Positions 9,122 through 16,672 of a stretch of DNA of 64,000 nt are shown piece after piece (position 1 is the first letter of the stretch; the number at the start of each line of letters is the position of its first letter). The stretch lies in contig NZ_AQXL01000135.1 of the NCBI RefSeq assembly GCF_000376225.1, positions 1 through 64,000 on the forward strand, given 5' to 3'. The notes beneath the pieces are model-generated. The model was not told the DNA's origin and did not search any database. It saw nothing but the letters and a program-made list of their open reading frames with translations. The stretch is from Effusibacillus pohliae DSM 22757 (GTDB lineage: Bacteria; Bacillota; Bacilli; Tumebacillales; Effusibacillaceae). Made by a program: the position numbers and the translations under genes.

Positions 9122-9203
9122 CTGATGACCTGCTTTCTGTCAGACTCAAGACGGATCGTACCATAATCGGGCAGATTTGACAAAGGGATGGGGAGTGCGA
9201 GAC

Positions 9204-9644
9204 ATGCAGTCATGGGCATTTGTCGGGTTGATGATCGTAGCCGGGGTGATGATCGGGTTCCAGTCGCCGATTAACGCCACGTTATCGAGAAAAGTGGGCA
9301 TCTTTGAGTCCGCTTTTGTTTCGTTTTCCGTCGGGACACTGACGCTGCTGATGGTTGTGGCGCTGCTGGGCAAAGGAAATCTGCGGGAAGCGGCACATGC
9401 TCCCGTTTGGCAATTTTTAGGGGGAGTATTGGGGGCGATTTATGTGACGGCGATCATCGTGGGGGTGCCGCAGATCGGGGTCACCACCGTGATGGTGGCT
9501 GTGTTGGCCGGGCAACTGGCTACCGGCTTGTTGATTGACCAGTTCGGCTGGTTTGGCGTGCAGCAGCGGCCGATCGATTGGCAGCGGGCTGCCGGAGTGG
9601 CGTTGCTGTTCGTCTCCATCTGGCTGATCTACGGAAAAAAATAA
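9204..9644 (+). CDS. Small DMT-superfamily membrane protein (DUF606/YdcZ type)
   Basis: A 146-residue protein with about five hydrophobic helices. Its N-terminus, a glycine-rich MIGFQSPINATLSR, is typical of the half-size DUF606 transporters in the drug/metabolite family. The start ATG at 9204 follows GGGGAG. It stands alone here, whereas half-size DMT proteins often pair with a second copy. If functional it probably homodimerises. Substrate unknown. Confidence 0.7.
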   Translation: MQSWAFVGLMIVAGVMIGFQSPINATLSRKVGIFESAFVSFSVGTLTLLMVVALLGKGNLREAAHAPVWQFLGGVLGAIYVTAIIVGVPQIGVTTVMVAVLAGQLATGLLIDQFGWFGVQQRPIDWQRAAGVALLFVSIWLIYGKK

Positions 9645-9727
9645 TTTTTCGGCAAAAGAGATAGACAAATTTTTAAAAAAATCATATATTTAGAATAAAT
9701 TATTTAAACGATCGGGAGGGAGTGTAG

Positions 9728-10615
9728 TTGGAGTTTGTCACGATTCAGGAGCTGGCTCGCATGACCGGCGTCTCGACAGCCACGATTCGTCTTGACATAA
9801 AATCGGGTAAACTGCCCGTGGCGGATCAGGGCAAGCGGGGAAGGGGCAACCCGACGCGGATCCGGATCGAAGATCTGGCGGCCGCCGACCGGGCTCAATA
9901 TCGGCAGCTTGCCCGCCGGTTCTTGGAGAGCGGGACCTTGCAGCCGCTTGCCGAGGAACAGGAAAAAGAGAGGTTCAGCGTCAACGAGTTGGCCCTGCGC
10001 ACAGGATTGTCGCCGCAGGTGGTGCGCAAAGACATCATCGACGGCAAACTGAAAGCGGAAGGCGGCGGCAGGCGGGGCAGTCCTTATTACATCCCGGCAG
10101 AGAACCTGGCGAACGCCGAACGGATTGAGTACCGTCGTTTGGCGGAGAGCCAGCGGTCGACGGGCGATGAAATGTTGGAGAAACTGCAAAGCGAAGTCTG
10201 TCTGCTGAAAAAGGAAGTCGAGCGGCTGAAAGAACGGTTGCAAGCGTTCGAAAGCCAAACGGTGGCCAGCCAGACGGCGGCAGCTAGCCAAACAAACGCG
10301 GCAAACGGCGGCCCGGAATTGGCCAACGGTGACCCGCAAATCGCCCATTCAGCCAACGGCAAGCCGGGAAGGATCGTTGAGGTCGAAATCGACTCGGTGG
10401 TGCTGCCCCATATTTTTCAGGGGTATTATGTGAGTGACGAGAAGTTGAAGCGCTTGAAAACCAAGGTACAGAACGGCGAACCACTGGATTGTATCCAGAT
10501 CCGCCGGTTGGACGACGGATCTTACGTGCTGCGGCGCGGAATCGCCCAGTATCATGTGGCGCGGGAACTCGGGTTGACCAGCCTGCCTGCATACGTCGAG
10601 AGTTCTGAAGAATAA
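9728..10615 (+). CDS. Double-HTH (MerR-like) protein with coiled coil and ParB-like C-terminal domain
   Basis: A 295-residue protein of unusual design. Two tandem HTH units start around residues 3 (TIQELARMTGVSTATIRLDI) and 82 (SVNELALRTGLSPQVVRKDI), each followed by a wing with a GR-rich turn. A leucine-zipper coiled coil covers about 155-178, then an Ala/Gln/Asn-rich linker. The C-terminal ~75 residues resemble a ParB N-terminal domain (LDCIQIRRLDDGSYVLRRGI, then a segment ending in PAYV). The TTG start follows GGGAGGG. It is monocistronic and ends in a strong terminator. It probably binds DNA as a dimer; no known family was recognised for the full architecture. Confidence 0.65.
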   Translation: MEFVTIQELARMTGVSTATIRLDIKSGKLPVADQGKRGRGNPTRIRIEDLAAADRAQYRQLARRFLESGTLQPLAEEQEKERFSVNELALRTGLSPQVVRKDIIDGKLKAEGGGRRGSPYYIPAENLANAERIEYRRLAESQRSTGDEMLEKLQSEVCLLKKEVERLKERLQAFESQTVASQTAAASQTNAANGGPELANGDPQIAHSANGKPGRIVEVEIDSVVLPHIFQGYYVSDEKLKRLKTKVQNGEPLDCIQIRRLDDGSYVLRRGIAQYHVARELGLTSLPAYVESSEE

Positions 10616-10619
10616 GAAC

Positions 10620-10652
10620 AGTCCCTTCTTTTCAGAGAAGGGACTGTTTTCT
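10620..10652 (+). terminator. Terminator after the HTH/ParB-like gene (possibly bidirectional)
   Basis: AGTCCCTTCT pairs with AGAAGGGACT across a short loop and runs into TTTTCT. The antiporter-like gene on the other strand ends at 10706, so the hairpin may serve both directions. Confidence 0.85.
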
Positions 10653-10705
10653 GCTAGATCCAGGATACGCTTTGTTCCGGGCGGTCATCTCATATCGGCA
10701 GTTGC

Positions 10706-11986
10706 TTACATCAAGTATCGAAGATACACATATACAGTGCTGATCAGGATCGACAGGATCATCAGCGGAAATCCGATCCACAAAAATTTCAGGAACGAAA
10801 TGGGCTGCCCCTCTTTCGCCGCCAGTCCGGCGACGATCACGTTGGCACTGGCGCCGATCAGGCTGCCGTTGCCGCCTAGACAGGCTCCCAGCGCCAGGCT
10901 CCACCACAGCGGCTCCAGATTGGCAAGCCCCATCGTCCCCATTTCTTTGATCATCGGGATCATCGTTGCCACAAACGGAATGTTGTCGACGAACGCGGAT
11001 GCGATGGCGCTCAGCCAGAGGATCAGCATCGCTGTTGCCGTCAAGTTACCTCCCGTTAAATCGATGGCCTGCTGCGCCATAGTGGAGATGACGCCCGTTT
11101 CCATCAAACCGGAGACGAGGGCGAACAGCCCGATGAAAAAGAAGATCGTGGTCCATTCGACTTTCGCCAGCGAATCCTCCAGTTCGTGCTCACCCGTCAG
11201 CATCAGCAGCAGAAATGCGCCAAACAGCGCCACGGTTGCCGATTCCAGATGCAGCAGCTGGTGCAAAAAGAACCCGCCGATCGTGACAGCCAGCACGAAC
11301 AGGCATTTTTTCAGCAAGCGGATGTCTGTCAGTTCGTCTTTTGCGTTCAACTCCATGATGCTCGCTTGAAATTCTTTCGCCGTTTGAATTTGCTTCCGGT
11401 AGAACACGACCAGGATCGCAATCGTCACCAGCAAAATCAGGGCTGAGACGGCTGCCAGGTTGGCGATAAAGTCCATGAAACTCAATTCAGTCACGGCGCT
11501 GCCGATCATGATGTTCGGCGGATCGCCGATCAGCGTGGCCGTTCCTCCGATATTGGAGGCGAGGATCTCGCTGATCAAAAACGGGATCGGCGGTACGCGC
11601 AACTGCCGGGTGATGCTGAATGTGACCGGGACCATCAGCAGCACGGTCGTCACATTGTCGAGCAACGCGGATGCCACCGCGGTGATCAGGCTGAGCGAGA
11701 TGAAAATTTTCACCGGGTCGCCATTTGCCCGCTTGGCGGAAAGAATTGCCAAATATTTGAACAATCCTGTTTTCCCCGTGACGGTGACGATGATCATCAT
11801 CCCGACGAGCAATCCGAGCGTATTGAAGTCGATATGATGCAGGGCCGTCTCCTGGTCGACGATGCCGACGACCACCATCAGAATCCCGCCTGCCATTGCG
11901 ACGATCGTGCGGTGGATTTTTTCGCTGATGATCAGCGCATAGGTGAGCAAAAAGATGCCGATTGCCAAAATCGCTTGCTGTTCCAT
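10706..11986 (-). CDS. ArsB/NhaD-family ion transporter
   Basis: A 426-residue polytopic membrane protein with about 11-12 helices, including ALLDNVTTVLLMVP and NIGGTATLIGDPPNIMIG. The second half repeats the pattern with AFVDNIPFVATMIPM and GGNGSLIGASANVIV. This inverted-repeat layout defines the IT superfamily (ArsB arsenite pumps, NhaD sodium/proton antiporters and relatives). The start at 11986 follows GAGGAGGAA. A CPA-type antiporter lies just upstream on the same strand, which favours a cation or proton role over arsenite; no ars genes are nearby. Confidence 0.82.
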   Translation of the reverse strand: MEQQAILAIGIFLLTYALIISEKIHRTIVAMAGGILMVVVGIVDQETALHHIDFNTLGLLVGMMIIVTVTGKTGLFKYLAILSAKRANGDPVKIFISLSLITAVASALLDNVTTVLLMVPVTFSITRQLRVPPIPFLISEILASNIGGTATLIGDPPNIMIGSAVTELSFMDFIANLAAVSALILLVTIAILVVFYRKQIQTAKEFQASIMELNAKDELTDIRLLKKCLFVLAVTIGGFFLHQLLHLESATVALFGAFLLLMLTGEHELEDSLAKVEWTTIFFFIGLFALVSGLMETGVISTMAQQAIDLTGGNLTATAMLILWLSAIASAFVDNIPFVATMIPMIKEMGTMGLANLEPLWWSLALGACLGGNGSLIGASANVIVAGLAAKEGQPISFLKFLWIGFPLMILSILISTVYVYLRYLM

Positions 11987-12025
11987 CAAGTTCCTCCTCA
12001 AAAACAAAATCTGCCACAGCGGATT

Positions 12026-13282
12026 TTACGCCGATCCGCCAGGACCCGGTTGATTTTCGGCAAGCACCCCCAGTTTTCTTGCGACCCAGCCGGTGGTGCT
12101 CGCTTGCAAGACGATCGTGATCAGGATCGCCAGAAACGTTACGGCGGCGATTGCATCCAGATGGGCAATCCCCGTGCCGGCCAGGATTCCCAGCAGGGCG
12201 GCCGGAATCACGCCGGTTTCCCGCACCCAAAACATAAACGCGATTTCATTCCATTTCCACTTGGCTTTCCGATCTGGCAGAGTGCAGGCCAGGACAGTCA
12301 GCGGCCGCGCCAGCAACATGAAGACGGCGATCACAGCGAGGCCTGGATACAGGTAGGCCGCCAGCGTTGCAAAATTGACCTGTGTGCCCAGCAAAACAAA
12401 AATCAGCATGCGCATCATCAACGTGATTCCTTCATAAAAATGGCCCACTGCATTCAATTTTTCATCGTTTACGGGCAGGCGGAGCGAATGGTGATTGCCC
12501 AAGATCACGCCGGACACAAAAGTGGCCATAAATCCGGACAGGTGAAGCTGATCGGCGATCGCATAAGAGGCGATGGCGGAAGCTGTATAGGCGACAGCAG
12601 GATACTCCCGGAAAAATCCGAACCGGGTTTCCGACATGAACAGCGCCGTCAGCCAGCCGGCTACCAAGCCGACGACAACGCCGCCAAGCGCCGATCTGAA
12701 AAACTCGGCCACACTGTCCGCCAACGAGAATGTTTGCGTCCCCATCGCCAAACCCAGCACGGTGAAGGTGAGAATGGAACCGGTTGCATCGTTGAACGCG
12801 CTTTCGCTCTCCACCGTTTGCTTGATCCGCTCATCAATCGGCACCTGGCGAAAAACGGGAATCAGTGTAGCCGGATCTGTCGACGCGATAATGGCCGCCA
12901 ACAACCATGCGTAAATGATCGGCAATTTCAGCAAGTACATCGCTGCCGCCGCCGTAACGGCGGCTGTGATAACGACACCCGGAACGGCCAGCAGCAGGAT
13001 GGTCGGCCAAACGTGCTTCAGCACTTGAAAGCTGATCGCCCGCCCTCCGTCAAACAGAATCAAAGCGGCTCCCAATGTGACAATGAATTGGTCGGCGGTC
13101 GATTCAGCCGGCAAAAGGATGATATGCAGCAAGGGCCCGGCCAATACGCCGGCCAGTATGTAAATGGCCACATCCGGTATCTTCAGGTGCTGGGCCAATT
13201 TACCCGAAAACATTCCGGTTACGAAGACGATCGCAATGATCCAGAAAACCTTATGTACCTCCAACACTGCCGTCGATTCCAT
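12026..13282 (-). CDS. CPA1-type cation:proton antiporter
   Basis: A 418-residue protein with about 12 transmembrane helices. Family features are a conserved STDPATLIPV segment, ESESAFNDATGS in helix 6 and an RETGVIPAALLG helix near the C-terminus. It exchanges sodium or potassium for protons. The start at 13282 (MESTAV) was chosen because the upstream extension contains no hydrophobic character. It is 39 bases upstream of the NhaD/ArsB-like gene and probably co-transcribed with it. No C-terminal regulatory (TrkA) domain is present. Confidence 0.85.
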   Translation of the reverse strand: MESTAVLEVHKVFWIIAIVFVTGMFSGKLAQHLKIPDVAIYILAGVLAGPLLHIILLPAESTADQFIVTLGAALILFDGGRAISFQVLKHVWPTILLLAVPGVVITAAVTAAAAMYLLKLPIIYAWLLAAIIASTDPATLIPVFRQVPIDERIKQTVESESAFNDATGSILTFTVLGLAMGTQTFSLADSVAEFFRSALGGVVVGLVAGWLTALFMSETRFGFFREYPAVAYTASAIASYAIADQLHLSGFMATFVSGVILGNHHSLRLPVNDEKLNAVGHFYEGITLMMRMLIFVLLGTQVNFATLAAYLYPGLAVIAVFMLLARPLTVLACTLPDRKAKWKWNEIAFMFWVRETGVIPAALLGILAGTGIAHLDAIAAVTFLAILITIVLQASTTGWVARKLGVLAENQPGPGGSA

Positions 13283-13393
13283 GCTGCGACTTCCCTTCTC
13301 CGGTAGATTTGCTACCTCCAATATACCACAGCACGTGTAGAATGGAGAAATTTCGTCCACACTTTACAAATAGGCAAGGATCGGTTATGATTT

Positions 13394-13412
13394 GATATCG
13401 AGAATCATTTTC
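13394..13412. promoter_or_regulatory. Fur-like box upstream of the 132-residue gene
   Basis: GATATCGAGAATCATTTTC matches 15 of 19 positions of the classic Fur consensus GATAATGATAATCATTATC. It lies 21 bases upstream of the ATG at 13433, inside the expected promoter zone. Zur or PerR boxes share similar sequence, so the exact regulator is an inference. Confidence 0.65.
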
Positions 13413-13432
13413 AATTATTTGAAGGTGGGCGT

Positions 13433-13831
13433 ATGCTTGTCGAGAAGCGGATCGAGAAACTGGTGGAACAATTCCTGCTTCCGCCTGACGCAACGGGCAA
13501 GATAGCGGTACTGCCTGCATTCGGCAGTTTTAGCGCGGAAAAGTGCCTGAACCATGTTTTGGCAAATTGGTCGTTCTCGGCGCCTGTTCTGTCGCAGGCG
13601 TTGCGCAGCATGTCGGGAGAGGTCTGGATCAGCGCACAAACATTCGCCCGTGTTGGGGACCTGTTTCGTTCTGTGGTGCTGCTGGAGACGGTCGAGGACT
13701 GCCGGAACATGACCCAGAATGACTTGGTACATATGCTGTGCGCGGTGGTGGACGAGATCGAAATGGAACTCGAGTCGCTTCGGCAAGAGGGAGTTGAATT
13801 GGCTGCCTTCGACGATTTTTTAACCGTTTAG
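13433..13831 (+). CDS. Unknown 132-residue cytoplasmic protein, probably Fur-controlled
   Basis: I do not recognise this family. The product is soluble and mainly helical, with three well-spaced cysteines (EKCLNHV, EDCRNMT, MLCAVVDE) and an acidic C-terminal stretch. No signal peptide or membrane segment is present. The ATG follows AAGGTGGG. A Fur-like box lies immediately upstream and an encapsulin iron-storage operon with a second box is 1.5 kb away, so a role in iron handling is suggested by context alone. It ends 37 bases before the S4 gene and the two may be co-transcribed. Confidence 0.55.
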   Translation: MLVEKRIEKLVEQFLLPPDATGKIAVLPAFGSFSAEKCLNHVLANWSFSAPVLSQALRSMSGEVWISAQTFARVGDLFRSVVLLETVEDCRNMTQNDLVHMLCAVVDEIEMELESLRQEGVELAAFDDFLTV

Positions 13832-13868
13832 AAGCCTGTTACACATATTCGAGAGGAGCTTGATCGAT

Positions 13869-14474
13869 ATGGCAAGACGAACTGGAGCCAAACACAAACT
13901 GTGCAGACAAGTGGGGTATCCGCTGTGCGGGCTGGCCAAATGCCCGGCGCACAAACGCCCCTATCCGCCGGGGCAACATGGGCCGACGAAACGGGCAAAA
14001 CGCAGCGAGTATGGGATCCAACTGTTGGAGAAGCAGAAGCTGCGCTACATTTACGGGGTTCAGGAGAAGCAGTTTCGCCGCTATTACGAGGAGGCAGCGC
14101 GGCGGAAAGGCATCACCGGCGCCAATCTGTTTGAGCTGCTGGAGACTCGTTTGGACAATATTGCCTACCGCCTGGGATTCGCCCGGACGCTCGACGGCGC
14201 CCGCCAGCTTGTCACGCACGGCCACGTGACGGTCAACGGAAAACGGGTGAACATCCCCTCGTACTCGGTGAAAGTGGGGGAGACCATCGGCCTGACCGAA
14301 AAAGGCCGCGAACTGCAAGTGGTGAAAGAAAGCCTGGAAAATCGGCCGGTGCTGCCGCCGTACCTGTCGTTTGACGAAACGACGCTGACCGGCGTACTGA
14401 CCCGCAAACCGGAACGGACCGAAATCCCGGTCGACGTGAACGAAACGCTGATCGTGGAGTTCTATTCGCGTTAA
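13869..14474 (+). CDS. rpsD: Ribosomal protein S4 (zinc-binding, C+ type)
   Basis: A 201-residue 30S subunit protein that nucleates 16S rRNA folding. Its N-terminus has a possible His-Cys-Cys-Cys metal site (His9, Cys12, Cys20, Cys25), whereas Bacillus subtilis S4 lacks these ligands. The core is canonical: RPYPPGQHG, LEKQKLRYIYGV, LDNIAYRLGFA, GHVTVNGKRVN in the S4 domain and the final IVEFYSR. The ATG at 13869 follows GAGAGGAGC. The gene is outside the ribosomal operons and sits between Fur-like boxes, so it may be a metal-responsive paralogue; a genome-wide check for a second rpsD is needed. Confidence 0.93.
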   Translation: MARRTGAKHKLCRQVGYPLCGLAKCPAHKRPYPPGQHGPTKRAKRSEYGIQLLEKQKLRYIYGVQEKQFRRYYEEAARRKGITGANLFELLETRLDNIAYRLGFARTLDGARQLVTHGHVTVNGKRVNIPSYSVKVGETIGLTEKGRELQVVKESLENRPVLPPYLSFDETTLTGVLTRKPERTEIPVDVNETLIVEFYSR

Positions 14475-14546
14475 TCGTGAAACAAAATCGAGCGATTCCA
14501 CATGAAGTGACTTGAAATTCTGGCAACCCATTGTGTCGGAGAAATA

Positions 14547-14590
14547 AAAGCCCGGTAGGATATCTCCATGATATCGTTCCGGGCTTTTTG
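14547..14590 (+). terminator. Terminator after rpsD
   Basis: AAAGCCCGG pairs with CCGGGCTTT. The loop itself contains a small palindrome (GATATC twice), and TTTTTG follows the stem. Confidence 0.85.
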
Positions 14591-14761
14591 TTCGAAAAAA
14601 CCTATGGGCACAAAACAAAATGTTTGGAGTAAATAGTCAGATAAGGAAAAGCAGTCAATTATTTTATTTTCCACGAACGCAAACTCGATGAAATCAAAGC
14701 GATGACTTATCACTTGAACCGGGGGAGCGGGGCGATCGCGACCTGTCACAAAATGGCCCGT
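14591..14761. other. Spacer between rpsD and the divergent 151-residue gene
   Basis: No intact gene is visible. One plus-strand frame reads about 40 residues with protein-like composition (…ERKLDEIKAMTYHLNRGSG…) but has no start or stop context and runs into the opposing gene. It could be a gene remnant; I cannot name the family. Confidence 0.3.
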
Positions 14762-15217
14762 TTATGCCCCCACGACCGACAGCACAGGTTTCTCCGGCGG
14801 CGGGGCGGACAGTTCCTTCACCGATTGGACGCCGATGTCGTCCAGCAGGATCTGCAGTTCTTTTTCATACGAGCAGCGGGCAGCTCCCTTGCTGATCTCG
14901 AGCAGGCGCAACGCGCGTGCCCGTTTTTGTTCGCGTGCCCATTTTTGGTACGCCTGGTTGTTGACGTCGCGGATCTTCTTGTGTTCCGGGCTGACGATGA
15001 CGCTCACCTGGTCCACGTTGACGATGCGCACCGTTCCTTGTTCATCCATAAACCCCAGCGCGTAAAACCGGTTGCCTGTATAATCCACGCGGGTGATCAC
15101 CGCATTGGCAAAAGACGTGCCGTCCGCCAGCGTGATTGAAGCCGCTTCGATGCACCCGCCGATCTCCTTCGTTTTTTCCAATCCGTTGTAAAAATCGATC
15201 CAACCGAACAAGTTCAT
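14762..15217 (-). CDS. Unknown 151-residue protein divergent from the encapsulin operon
   Basis: I do not recognise this family. The first 80 residues look like a compact beta-rich domain (ADGTSFANAVITRVDYTGNR, then QVSVIVSPEHKKI). A basic helical segment follows (KWAREQKRARALRLLE), then a proline-rich tail. Two cysteines are present and there is no signal peptide. The start ATG at 15217 follows GGGGGGC. Its promoter region is shared with the mini-cargo/encapsulin operon and contains a Fur-like box, so co-regulation by iron is likely. The C-terminus does not resemble the encapsulin loading tag. Confidence 0.55.
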   Translation of the reverse strand: MNLFGWIDFYNGLEKTKEIGGCIEAASITLADGTSFANAVITRVDYTGNRFYALGFMDEQGTVRIVNVDQVSVIVSPEHKKIRDVNNQAYQKWAREQKRARALRLLEISKGAARCSYEKELQILLDDIGVQSVKELSAPPPEKPVLSVVGA

Positions 15218-15233
15218 GTTGCCCCCCTGACTC

Positions 15234-15252
15234 GGTAATGAGAATCAATATC
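15234..15252. promoter_or_regulatory. Fur-like box between the 151-residue gene and the encapsulin operon
   Basis: GGTAATGAGAATCAATATC matches 16 of 19 positions of the Fur consensus and continues into a further ATTTTCC half-site. It is 17 bases from the minus-strand start at 15217 and about 100 bases from the cargo start at 15349, so it can control both directions. Confidence 0.72.
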
Positions 15253-15348
15253 ATTTTCCAATATTCTAGCAGGAACAGCGCGGATTGTATATCCTCAGAA
15301 AAAATTGGCAAATCTGCTAGGGAGATGTTTCTGGAAAGGAGCAGAGTC

Positions 15349-15672
15349 ATGAATCCGTCTGAACAACTGATCCGGCTGGCGGAAGGGCAAAAGCGGAATA
15401 TGGAGCATTTCGTCGAGCATATGCAAGTGATTCTCCATCATGTAGAAGACAATCTGACGAAAGAACTGCTTTCCCATCTGGTTGAAGAAGAAGAAGAGCG
15501 GGCGGCCGCGATCACCGAACTGATCGAACGTTTGCGCGAGTGGCAAACGGACGGTGCTGCTGGCGCTGGAAGCGCGGGTGCAGCAGAAGACGGTCGGTCG
15601 GTCGGCGCCGATGCTGTTCAATCGACCGGCGGCGACCGGCGGTTGACCGTCGGCAGCCTGATTCAATATTAG
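15349..15672 (+). CDS. Encapsulin cargo: half-length IMEF-like iron-binding protein with C-terminal loading tag
   Basis: A 107-residue protein with three parts. Residues 1-66 form two long helices rich in His and Glu (His20, His24, His30, His31, His43 and the run VEEEEER). Residues 67-96 are a Gly/Ala/Ser linker. Residues 99-106, LTVGSLIQ, match the cargo-loading peptide of family 1 encapsulins. From memory, the Quasibacillus IMEF cargo is about 200 residues, has a similar EEEE(Q)R helix and ends in TVGSLIQ; here only the first helical hairpin remains. The ATG follows GGAAAGGA. The encapsulin shell gene starts 41 bases downstream. A dimer or higher oligomer would be needed to make a ferroxidase-type bundle. 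The tag is certain; the IMEF relationship is likely. Confidence 0.82.
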   Translation: MNPSEQLIRLAEGQKRNMEHFVEHMQVILHHVEDNLTKELLSHLVEEEEERAAAITELIERLREWQTDGAAGAGSAGAAEDGRSVGADAVQSTGGDRRLTVGSLIQY

Positions 15673-15713
15673 TCCAATTCCATATTTAGCGATTGACCAG
15701 GGAGGAGCTTTCC

Positions 15714-16559
15714 ATGGCGACAGTGCGTGTGTTTGATGCGGATATGCCGTTGACCGGCGATGAGCTTGAGCGTTTGCAAAACGTGGTGATCGAAGCCGCC
15801 AGGCGGCAGTTGGTGGGCAGACGGATCCTGGAGTTGTACGGCCCGTTGGGAGCCGGCATGCAAGGAGTTCCGGCCGACCGGTTTGATCATGTCGAACTCG
15901 CCGCAGTTGATCAGCTCGGCGAGGAAGAACAGGATGCGTTTGGCACCGGCCGGCGGGTGCAACTGACGATCCCCATTTTGTACAAGGATTTTATTTTGCA
16001 TTGGCGGGATATTGAATTGGCGAGACAACTGGGCTCGGAGATCGATTTCAGCGCGGCGGCTGGCGCGGCGTCGGTTGTGGCCGCGAAAGAGGATGACCTG
16101 ATTTTTAACGGGAATCAGGAGTTTGGCATCGAAGGCTTGACCAACGCAACCGGGCGGCTGACCCACCTGATCGAGGATTGGACGGAATCGGGCAGGGCGT
16201 ATTCGGATGTGGTGCAAATGACGACCAAATTGATCGAAAACGGGCAGTTCGGTCCCTACGCGATGGTCGTACACCCGGCCCTGTACGCAAAAATGCTGCG
16301 GGTGCATCAAGGCACCAACGTGCTGGAGATCGAGCATATCCGCGAGCTGGTGACGGCGGGCGTCTACCAATCGCCGGTGATTAAGGAAAACAGCGGTGTC
16401 ATCGTGTCGGTGGGCAGGCAGAATTTTGATCTTGCAATCGCGGAAGATCTGTCTGTTTCCTATCTGGGAGCGGAACGAATGAATTACCCGTTCCGGGTGT
16501 TCGAATGCCTGGTACCCCGGGTGAAGCGGCCGCACTCCATCTGTTCGTTCTCCACATAG
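15714..16559 (+). CDS. Encapsulin shell protein (family 1, linocin-M18-like)
   Basis: A 281-residue HK97-fold capsid protein that self-assembles into an iron-storage or redox nanocompartment. Diagnostic segments are the N-terminal arm, GRRILELYGPLGAGMQ, DLIFNGNQEFGIEGLTN, a DVVQMTTKLIENGQFGP helix and the C-terminal LGAERMNYPFRVFECLVPRV. The ATG follows GGGAGGAGC. It is the second gene of a two-gene operon after the tagged cargo, and the operon lies behind a Fur-like box. Its length matches the Firmicute IMEF-type shells, which form large T=4 particles; the actual T number needs structural work. Confidence 0.95.
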   Translation: MATVRVFDADMPLTGDELERLQNVVIEAARRQLVGRRILELYGPLGAGMQGVPADRFDHVELAAVDQLGEEEQDAFGTGRRVQLTIPILYKDFILHWRDIELARQLGSEIDFSAAAGAASVVAAKEDDLIFNGNQEFGIEGLTNATGRLTHLIEDWTESGRAYSDVVQMTTKLIENGQFGPYAMVVHPALYAKMLRVHQGTNVLEIEHIRELVTAGVYQSPVIKENSGVIVSVGRQNFDLAIAEDLSVSYLGAERMNYPFRVFECLVPRVKRPHSICSFST

Positions 16560-16593
16560 TTTTGAATAATTATAAATAAGAAGGTATTCCAGA

Positions 16594-16645
16594 TTGAGAT
16601 TTTTCCTCAATTGGTATACAATAACTGTGGGGAGACGACCCCACA
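16594..16645 (+). promoter_or_regulatory. Sigma-A promoter and 5'UTR dyad of the Sec-peroxiredoxin gene
   Basis: TTGAGA at 16594-16599 and TACAAT at 16617-16622 are spaced by 17 bases. A perfect 7-bp inverted repeat, TGTGGGG-AGACGA-CCCCACA (16626-16645), covers the predicted transcription start. It could be an operator or a protective 5' hairpin; the cognate factor is unknown. Confidence 0.7.
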
Positions 16646-16672
16646 ACTACATATCAGAGGAGGGAATGGCAA

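Noticed and set aside
10706-13282. Plus-strand ORFs of 490 and 210 codons opposite the antiporter genes
   Set aside because: They are shadows: composition is Gln/Arg/His-rich and the minus strand encodes clear 11-12-helix transporters.
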